Below are positions 58,863 to 64,000 of a stretch of 64,000 bases of DNA, one piece after another. Position numbers and translations under genes: made by a program. Positions within the stretch are counted from its first letter, which is position 1, and the number at the start of each line of letters is the position of its first letter. This stretch comes from JADGHX01 sp035760965 (GTDB taxonomy: Bacteria > Pseudomonadota > Gammaproteobacteria > Steroidobacterales > Steroidobacteraceae): positions 1 to 64,000 of the forward strand of contig DASTRY010000057.1 in assembly GCA_035760965.1 (NCBI GenBank), given 5' to 3'. The notes below the pieces were generated by a model, which was not told the DNA's origin, did no database searches, and saw nothing but the letters and a program-made list of their open reading frames with translations.

Positions 58863-59276
58863 ATGCGACCCCGTTTTCAGAGTTCGACGCTCATGCACCG
58901 CCTCATGATGGTTTGCACCACCCTCGGCCTGGCGCTGCTCGCCTCGGGCTGCGTCTATCGCATGAACATCCAGCAGGGCAACTACCTCGAGCCCCGCGCG
59001 GTCTCGCAGCTGCAGGTCGGCATGACTCGCAGCCAGGTGCGCTATCTCCTCGGCACACCGATGGTGCCCGACGCCTTCGACAACGACCGCTGGGATTATC
59101 TCTACTACTTGAAGAAGGGCCGCCTGAAAGCGCCCGAGCAGCGGCACCTCATCGTGTATTTCGAGAACGATAAGGTGAGCAAGGTCGACAAGTCGGGCGT
59201 GGGCCCCATGCCGCCCGTCGAGCAGCGCGAGATCGAGCCCGACTCGCAGAACGCCAAGGCGAACGCGGCTTCCTAG
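58863..59276 (+). CDS. bamE: outer-membrane assembly lipoprotein BamE
   Basis: The protein has 137 residues. A signal with lipobox LLASGC gives a lipid-anchored Cys at about residue 31. The core LQVGMTRSQVRYLLGTPMVPDAFDNDRWDYLYYLKKG is the SmpA/OmlA signature. It is a subunit of the BAM complex that inserts beta-barrel proteins such as the TonB receptor of this window. The C-terminal tail is hydrophilic. Confidence 0.96.
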   Translation: MRPRFQSSTLMHRLMMVCTTLGLALLASGCVYRMNIQQGNYLEPRAVSQLQVGMTRSQVRYLLGTPMVPDAFDNDRWDYLYYLKKGRLKAPEQRHLIVYFENDKVSKVDKSGVGPMPPVEQREIEPDSQNAKANAAS

Positions 59277-59287
59277 CCGGCGCCTGC

Positions 59288-59306
59288 GGCTCGCACTTCG
59301 TGAGCC
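59288..59306. terminator. short hairpin between bamE and rnfH
   Basis: GGCTCGC/GTGAGCC (7 bp with one G-U pair, loop of five) lies between the converging stops at 59276 and 59307. There is no clear U-run. Confidence 0.4.
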
Positions 59307-59639
59307 TCAGCGCTTCGGCGTGCGCGCGGAGCGGCGCTCCTCGCGGACGCGCTCGCGACGGCGCTCGCGCGGGTCGGAGCGCAGCGGGCGATAGATCTCG
59401 ATCCGATCGCCGTCGCGCAGCACGTCGCTCCGACTGCACGGCCGGCCGAAGATCCCGAGATCCGCGCTGTCCCAGGGCACATCGTCACGCCGGGCGAGCG
59501 CCCGTGCCGCCGCGAGCGCGTCCGCGACGGTGGCCGCGGGCGGCAACTCGACGTCCCAGAGGAACTGCTCGTCGCGCGTCGCATACGCCACCACGCAGCG
59601 CTTGCGGTCGGCTGGCGAACCCACGGTCCGGAACCTCAC
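59307..59639 (-). CDS. rnfH: RnfH family ubiquitin-like protein
   Basis: The protein has 110 residues. The GTG start at 59639 overlaps the ratA stop (GTGA). A beta-grasp core has VVAYATRDEQFLWDVELPPAATVADAL, WDSADLGIFGRPCSRSDVLRDGDRIEIYRPL, the RnfH/UPF0125 signature. It ends in an Arg-rich tail. Its molecular role is unclear. It almost always accompanies ratA. Confidence 0.9.
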   Translation of the reverse strand: MRFRTVGSPADRKRCVVAYATRDEQFLWDVELPPAATVADALAAARALARRDDVPWDSADLGIFGRPCSRSDVLRDGDRIEIYRPLRSDPRERRRERVREERRSARTPKR

Positions 59640-60070
59640 TTGTCGTCGAGCTCGCGGGCGCGCGCGACGAAGGCGTCCACGAGCGAGCTCGCGGTCTGCT
59701 CGAAGATCGGCTCGAACAGCATCGCCGACATGCGGCTGGCGAAGGCAAAGCGCATGAACAGCTCGACGCGGCAGCCGTCCTGGCCGACGGGCGTGAGCTT
59801 CCACTCGCCCGTCAGCTCGCGGAACGGCCCGCGCACGAGCGTCATCGTGATCTGGCGGTCCGGCTCGAGCGTGTTCCGGGTCGTGAACTCCGCTTGCAGC
59901 GGCCCGCGGCGCACGCCGATCGTCGCGATCATCTCGTGCGGCGTGCGGGATTCGACGCGCGCGTGCGTGCATCCGGGAACGAATTCCGGATACCGCTCGA
60001 TGTCGTTGATGAGGGCGAACATGCGGCTCGGCGGGTGTGCGACGAGCGCCGAGCGCGTGACCTGTCGCAT
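59636..60070 (-). CDS. ratA: RatA-type START-domain protein (coenzyme Q-binding / ribosome association)
   Basis: The protein has 144 residues from ATG 60070. The frame is open eight codons further. The START/COQ10 fold has RSALVAHPPSRMFALINDIERYPEFVPGCTHARV, the standard opening, and the end FEQTASSLVDAFVARARELD. The E. coli homologue inhibits 70S formation, while mitochondrial and other bacterial homologues bind quinones. The gene is divergent from smpB. Confidence 0.93.
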   Translation of the reverse strand: MRQVTRSALVAHPPSRMFALINDIERYPEFVPGCTHARVESRTPHEMIATIGVRRGPLQAEFTTRNTLEPDRQITMTLVRGPFRELTGEWKLTPVGQDGCRVELFMRFAFASRMSAMLFEPIFEQTASSLVDAFVARARELDDK

Positions 60071-60122
60071 GAGGCGATTGTCACACAGGTACAATGACCC
60101 CGCAGACCGAAGTCGTCATCCC

Positions 60123-60605
60123 ATGTCCAAAGCCGCCGCCGCCAAGAAAAACGAGCCCGAACGCCTGATCGCCGAGAACCGCCGGGCGCGCTTCGATTAC
60201 TTCATCGAGGAGCGCTACGAGGCGGGCCTCGCGCTGCAGGGTTGGGAAGTGAAGGCGATGCGCGCCGGGCGCGCGCAGATCACCGAGGGATACGTGTTCC
60301 TGCGCGATGGCGAGGCGTTTCTCATCGGTGCGCACGTGACGCCGCTCAAGACCACCTCGACGCACATCGTCGCGGACCCGACGCGCACTCGAAAGCTGCT
60401 GTTGAAGGCGAGCGAGCTGTCGCGACTGATCGGCGCAGTCGAGCGCCGCGGCTACACACTCGTGCCGCTCGACCTGCACTGGAAGGACGGTCGCGTGAAG
60501 CTGGAAATCGGTCTCGCCAAGGGCAAGAAGCAGCACGACAAGCGTGCCACCGAGAAAGAGCGCGACTGGCAGCGCGAGAAAGCGCGCGTGCTCCGCCGCG
60601 GCTGA
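60123..60605 (+). CDS. smpB: SsrA-binding protein SmpB
   Basis: The protein has 160 residues. ATG 60123 follows a divergent leader with ratA. The barrel has IAENRRARFDYFIEERYEAGLALQGWEVKAMRAGRAQITEGYV, and the tail KKQHDKRATEKERDWQREKARVLRR folds as the helix in the mRNA channel. It binds tmRNA to rescue stalled ribosomes. The partner RNA gene is next, in opposite orientation. Confidence 0.97.
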   Translation: MSKAAAAKKNEPERLIAENRRARFDYFIEERYEAGLALQGWEVKAMRAGRAQITEGYVFLRDGEAFLIGAHVTPLKTTSTHIVADPTRTRKLLLKASELSRLIGAVERRGYTLVPLDLHWKDGRVKLEIGLAKGKKQHDKRATEKERDWQREKARVLRRG

Positions 60606-60634
60606 GACCCTTCTCCGCCCATGCGGAAAGGGTC
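60606..60634. terminator. hairpin between converging smpB and ssrA
   Basis: GACCCTT/AAGGGTC (60606-60612 with 60628-60634) and an inner CCGC/GCGG with loop CCAT form a stem. It immediately follows the smpB stop and precedes the ssrA 3' end. No U-run is present. Confidence 0.55.
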
Positions 60635-60646
60635 GACAGTGCGGAT

Positions 60647-61000
60647 TGGTGGAGGCGGGGGGAATCGAACCCCCGTCCGTAAGTGCTAAGCCCGAAGACC
60701 TACGTACGTAGCTCTCTCTTTGATTCTCACGCGTCGCTACCCGAGGAGCAGGGAAGACGCCGCGCCAGCAGACGGTGACTCTTAGCAGAACCGGCCCGTC
60801 GCACACCGGTTCGCGATCCTATGAACGCGTCCCCTGATTCAGTTGCATAGGCACAAGCTGGTCAGAGGTCAGCTGCGCTTAAGCAGCCAGAGCGTAGTTG
60901 TCGTCGTTGGCAACTATGAGTTTGCAGCGAGATTTACGAGGACACTGCGCCTCGGTACGCACTTCGGGGTTCACGACCCACGTCGAAACCGGTCGCCCCC
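60647..61000 (-). ncRNA. ssrA: transfer-messenger RNA (tmRNA)
   Basis: Length 354 bases. The 5' end GGGGGCG (from 61000) pairs with CGCCTCC near the 3' end, followed by A and an encoded CCA. The 3' part has the T-arm with TTCGATTCCC. The tag frame lies at 60879-60911. It is part of trans-translation with SmpB. Confidence 0.95.
60879..60911 (-). other. tmRNA tag reading frame (ANDDNYALAA, stop)
   Basis: The frame reads GCC AAC GAC GAC AAC TAC GCT CTG GCT GCT TAA after the conserved TAGTT. The tag ANDDNYALAA ends in the ALAA degron recognised by ClpXP. It is close to the E. coli tag ANDENYALAA. Confidence 0.9.
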
Positions 61001-61046
61001 AAAAGCTCGAGCGCGAAGGATACCATCCGCGCCCCGCGGCGTGGAG

Positions 61047-61063
61047 GCGTGCAATTTGCACGC
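61047..61063. promoter_or_regulatory. perfect 17-bp inverted repeat between ssrA and the DUF481-type gene
   Basis: GCGTGCAA-T-TTGCACGC is a perfect dyad with a one-base centre. It lies 47 bases from the tmRNA 5' end and 33 bases from the start of the outer-membrane protein gene. It resembles an operator. The regulator is unknown. Confidence 0.5.
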
Positions 61064-61095
61064 GCAGCCGCGTGCCCAACAAGTGGAGTCGGGGG

Positions 61096-61857
61096 ATGTC
61101 TGAATCAAGTTTCTGGAGCGGCGCCGCGCTCGTGTCGCTGTTTGCAACCACTGTCGCACACGCACAGGACACCTGGACGACGCGAGCCGAGCTGGGCTTC
61201 GTCGCCGCGCATGGCAACAGCTCGACGAAAACGGCGAACGCCAAGGTCGAGATCGCGCGTGAAATCCACGATTGGAAGTACACGTTCGCGACGACGGGCC
61301 TGTACGGGCGGACCACGGGGATTTCGACCGCGCAGCACTTCGATGCGCGCTCGCAGGCCAACTATGCCTTCAGCGAGCGCTCGTTCTGGTTCGGCGCGCT
61401 CCGTTACGAGGACGACCGTTTCAGCGGCTTCGACTATCAGACGACGGCGACGACCGGTGTCGGTCGTAAATTCATCGACACCGACGCGACGAAACTCTCG
61501 ATCCAGATCGGCGCGGGCTTTCGCGCCCTGCGCCCCGAGGAGCTCGTGCGCGATGAGGCGACCGACGCGGTGCTCGCCCGCATCAAGGGTGAACGTTCGC
61601 ACGACGCCGTCGCGAACGGCGCCCTCTCCTTCGAGCATGCCTTCAACGACCACACCAAGGTCATCGACTCGCTGCTCACCGAAGCCGGCCAGGCGAACAC
61701 GCTCACGCGCAACGATCTTTCGCTCGAAGTGAAGATGATCAGGACCTTCGCGGTGAGCATCGGCTTGAGCATCCGGCACAACAGCGAACCGGGGCCGGGG
61801 CTGCAGCGCACGGACACGCTCACGACGGTGAATCTCGTATATTCGAATCAACCGTGA
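61096..61857 (+). CDS. DUF481-type putative outer-membrane beta-barrel protein
   Basis: The protein has 253 residues from ATG 61096 (GGGGG precedes it). An upstream open frame is antisense to tmRNA and is not used. A signal peptide (ALVSLFATTVAHA, cleavage near residue 25) is followed by alternating amphipathic strands: WTTRAELGFVAAHGNSSTKTANAKVEI, WKYTFATTGLYGR, ANYAFSERSFWFGALRYEDDRFSGFDYQ and the ending LTTVNLVYSNQP. This pattern and the NSSTKTAN motif fit the YdiY-like DUF481 family of outer-membrane proteins. The function is unknown. It may be induced by salt in relatives. Confidence 0.85.
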   Translation: MSESSFWSGAALVSLFATTVAHAQDTWTTRAELGFVAAHGNSSTKTANAKVEIAREIHDWKYTFATTGLYGRTTGISTAQHFDARSQANYAFSERSFWFGALRYEDDRFSGFDYQTTATTGVGRKFIDTDATKLSIQIGAGFRALRPEELVRDEATDAVLARIKGERSHDAVANGALSFEHAFNDHTKVIDSLLTEAGQANTLTRNDLSLEVKMIRTFAVSIGLSIRHNSEPGPGLQRTDTLTTVNLVYSNQP

Positions 61858-61929
61858 GCTGACCGACAACCAGAGCGAATGCTTCGGCACGGCCGGAACC
61901 GTGACACCCCGTGAGCCATTGTGTGCTGT

Positions 61930-62613
61930 ATGGCTACACCCCCGCGCCACGGCGACGACGAGCTACGCCCCTCGGCTGATGAGAGCGCAACCGAAGGCGC
62001 AGGCATTGGTCGCCACCTGAACTCGCTGTCAGAGCTGCGAGACGCGGTCAACGCGTGCCGGCGCTGCGGGCTGTGGCGAAACGCCACGCAAGGTGTGCCG
62101 GGCGAAGGCCCGGACCGCGCGGACATGATGCTCGTCGGCGAGCAGCCGGGAGATGCCGAAGATACCGAGGGCCACCCTTTCGTCGGTCCGGCCGGCCGCA
62201 TTCTCGACCGCGCGCTCGCTCAGGCGGGGATCGACCGCAAGGCCGTCTTCGTCTCGAACGCGGTGAAGCACTTCAAGTTCGAGCCGCGCGGTAAGCGGCG
62301 CATCCACTCGAAACCGAATGCCGCCGAGATCGACGCGTGCCGCTGGTGGCTGACCGAAGAGCTGAAGTTCGTGCAACCGAAGCTGGTCATCGCGCTCGGC
62401 GCGACGGCGGCGCGCAGTGTGTTGGGCCACTCCGTCACCGTATCGTCGATGCGCGGGCTGCCAACACCGTTCACGAAGACCGCTCACGTCTGGGTGACGA
62501 TCCACCCGTCTTACTTGCTGCGGATCACAGACGACGCGGACACCGCGGCCGAGTACGACCGCTTCGTCGAAGATCTCGAAGGCGCGCGTCGCTGGCTGGG
62601 GAAGCGCTCGTAG
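61930..62613 (+). CDS. UdgX-type uracil-DNA-binding glycosylase
   Basis: The protein has 227 residues from ATG 61930, and GTG 61921 would add three. It is a family 4-like fold with motif A as VGEQPGDAEDTEGHPFVGPAG (residues 69-89) and motif B as HPSYLLR. The loop GKRRIHSKP (121-129) is the UdgX signature. In the mycobacterial enzyme the His of that loop bonds covalently to the abasic site after uracil release. Possible cluster ligands are CRRC (43 and 46) and Cys near 137, with a His where family 4 has a Cys (AVKHF). The Gln/Asp pattern of ordinary family 4 is therefore changed. It is a single gene. Confidence 0.85.
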   Translation: MATPPRHGDDELRPSADESATEGAGIGRHLNSLSELRDAVNACRRCGLWRNATQGVPGEGPDRADMMLVGEQPGDAEDTEGHPFVGPAGRILDRALAQAGIDRKAVFVSNAVKHFKFEPRGKRRIHSKPNAAEIDACRWWLTEELKFVQPKLVIALGATAARSVLGHSVTVSSMRGLPTPFTKTAHVWVTIHPSYLLRITDDADTAAEYDRFVEDLEGARRWLGKRS

Positions 62614-62620
62614 CGTCCTG

Positions 62621-63535
62621 CTAGCGGCGCATGCCGTCCAGCGACAGCAAGAGCCCGTAGAGGTCCGGTCGACGATCGCGGAAGACGAACCAGTTGTCGC
62701 GCAGACGATGGATTGCGTCGAGATCGAACGTCGCGGTCAGCACGGCGTCCTCCGCCTCCCCCGCCTCCGCAACCTTGGCGCCACTCGGATCGGCGATGAA
62801 CGACGAGCCGTAGAAGTCGATGTACAGCCCCTCGGGATTCTGCAGCGAGCGCTCGAGACCGTACCGATTGGATGCCACGAGCGGCGTCAGATTGGCAGCG
62901 GCGTGCCCCTGCTGCGTCCGCTGCCAGTGATCGCGGGAGTTCACCGGGAGTGCAGGCGGCGGCTCGGTGCCGATTGCAGTCGGGAAGAACAGCAATTCCG
63001 CGCCCATGAGCGCCATCGCCCGCGCCGTCTCGGGAAACCACTGATCCCAGCAGATGCCCACACCGATGCGTGCGAACTTCGTGTCCCACACCTTGAACCC
63101 GGTATCGCCCGGGCTGAAGTAGTTCTTCTCCTGGTATCCCGGCCCGTTCGGAATGTGCGATTTGCGATAGACGCCGAGATTGCGCCCGTCCGCATCCAGA
63201 ATGGCCACCGAGTTGAAGTAGGCGGGGCCGGCCTGCTCGAAGAAACTGATGGGCAGCACGACACCGAGCTCGCGCGCAATCGGCTGGAAGTGCTGAATCG
63301 CGCGATTGCTCTCGACGGGACGCGCAAGACTCAGGTGGCGCACGTCCTGCTCGATGCAGAAGTACGGCGTCTCGAAGAGCTCGGGCAACAGGATGATCTG
63401 CGCACCGCGGCGCGCAGCCTCGCGCACCGCCCGTTCGGCCTTCGCGAGATTCCCCTCCAGGTTCCAATCGCAGGAGAACTGCGTGGCCGCGACGGTGACA
63501 TTGCGCGGGGAGCTGCGGAAATGAGCAGGTTCCAT
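62621..63535 (-). CDS. aguB: nitrilase-family amidohydrolase, probable N-carbamoylputrescine amidase
   Basis: The protein has 304 residues. The catalytic triad of the carbon-nitrogen hydrolases is present: Glu52 (LLPELFETPYFC), Lys125 (YRKSHIPNGPGYQEKNYF) and Cys162 (GVGICWDQWFPETAR). The residues around the Lys and the ending DNWFVFRDRRPDLY match the N-carbamoylputrescine amidase branch, which releases putrescine in the agmatine route. The usual partner, agmatine deiminase, is not in the window, so the specific role is likely but not proven. It is converging with the UdgX-type gene. Confidence 0.85.
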   Translation of the reverse strand: MEPAHFRSSPRNVTVAATQFSCDWNLEGNLAKAERAVREAARRGAQIILLPELFETPYFCIEQDVRHLSLARPVESNRAIQHFQPIARELGVVLPISFFEQAGPAYFNSVAILDADGRNLGVYRKSHIPNGPGYQEKNYFSPGDTGFKVWDTKFARIGVGICWDQWFPETARAMALMGAELLFFPTAIGTEPPPALPVNSRDHWQRTQQGHAAANLTPLVASNRYGLERSLQNPEGLYIDFYGSSFIADPSGAKVAEAGEAEDAVLTATFDLDAIHRLRDNWFVFRDRRPDLYGLLLSLDGMRR

Positions 63536-63671
63536 CGAGGACCTCGGAGGATGATTTTGGCGGGCGACGTTACCCTAGCGCACGCGGGCCGGCAAAAGTC
63601 GCGGCGGGGGGCCCTAACGAACGACGCCGCGCTCGCAGCTGGAGTGCTGCAGGCGCGACGCCGTGGTTACA

Positions 63672-64000
63672 TCAGTGCAGCCGCTTCTTGCTCGAAGGAC
63701 CGGTGAGCTGCGGGAATAGCGCCTGATCGAGCGCCTGCACGTACGTCGACACGTCGGCCGGACCCGGCACGAGCACGCGACCGTTGATCAGCAGATTCGG
63801 AGTCACGGTGACGCCGAAACCGCGCAACCGCTTCTCGTCCGCTTCCACGATGTCGCGCCCTTCCGCCGGATTGGCGAACGCGATGAGCGTCTCCTCCGCG
63901 AGATGATTTTCGCGGCCGACCGCCTCGATGACTTTCGGATCGCCGATATCGCGCCCCTGCTCGAAGAAGGCGCGGAAGAGTCCGTCCGCGACCTCGCTGT
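63672..64000 (-). CDS. DsbA-family (FrnE-like) oxidoreductase, C-terminal part
   Basis: About 109 codons are visible and the N-terminus lies beyond the window. GLFRAFFEQGRDIGDPKVI, IEAVGREN and VTVTPNLLINGR with a Thr-Pro that fits the cis-proline loop match the DsbA/FrnE thioredoxin-like family. The CxxC motif would lie in the missing part. Whether it is a 2-hydroxychromene-2-carboxylate isomerase relative or a disulfide oxidoreductase cannot be decided. Confidence 0.75.
   Translation of the reverse strand, partial: SEVADGLFRAFFEQGRDIGDPKVIEAVGRENHLAEETLIAFANPAEGRDIVEADEKRLRGFGVTVTPNLLINGRVLVPGPADVSTYVQALDQALFPQLTGPSSKKRLH

Overview
The window reads as the chromosome of a GC-rich gammaproteobacterium. 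The order tpiA-secG-tRNA-Leu-nuoA-N, the order hrcA-grpE-dnaK-dnaJ-dapB-carA-carB-greA-rlmE-ftsH, and the order fur/bamE-rnfH-ratA-smpB-ssrA fit the Xanthomonadales / Nevskiales / Steroidobacterales side of the class. I assign no species. The housekeeping genes are tightly packed, often with 1-10 nt overlaps and several GTG or TTG starts.

Region 1 (about 1-15972) is an accessory catabolic island. It holds an MFS transporter, a PEP-mutase/isocitrate-lyase-type lyase, an exported cupin, a class III CoA-transferase, a hydantoinase-type amidohydrolase, a two-subunit LeuC/LeuD-type hydro-lyase, a glutaryl-CoA-dehydrogenase-like enzyme, a TonB-dependent receptor, an exported Tat-type VOC protein, an exported protein made of two copies of one domain, a methyltransferase and small unknown proteins. 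A short AT-rich element with core GTTATC and flanking CAAC/GTTG appears at all four divergent intergenic regions of the island, five sites in total, so the island looks like one regulon. The enzyme set resembles the back half of anaerobic nicotinate breakdown (ring opening of a cyclic amide, hydration of an unsaturated dicarboxylate, retro-aldol cleavage) joined to a CoA-transferase/glutaryl-CoA dehydrogenase pair. The substrate is unknown. This is the most likely undescribed system in the window.

Region 2 (about 16193-22544) holds a small unknown gene, recQ, a three-gene ECF-sigma / membrane protein / secreted protein operon, and a citryl-CoA-lyase-like gene whose last codons and downstream DNA are tandemly duplicated.

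Region 3 (22561-37381, minus strand) is a complete 14-gene nuoA-N operon for NADH:quinone oxidoreductase (complex I). It has two unusual insertions: an Ala/Gly/Pro-rich tract in NuoG and a His-rich loop in NuoL. A near-perfect inverted repeat lies in its promoter region.

Region 4 (37645-55346, minus strand) holds tRNA-Leu(GAG), secG, tpiA, glmM, folP, ftsH, rlmE, greA, carB, carA, dapB, dnaJ, dnaK, grpE and hrcA, with several hairpin terminators.

Region 5 (55663-64000) holds nadK-recN, fur, bamE, rnfH-ratA, smpB, ssrA (tmRNA, tag ANDDNYALAA), an outer-membrane DUF481-type protein, a UdgX-type uracil-DNA glycosylase, an N-carbamoylputrescine-amidase-like hydrolase and a DsbA-family protein cut by the window edge. 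I saw no rRNA, CRISPR array, insertion sequence, prophage or replication origin.
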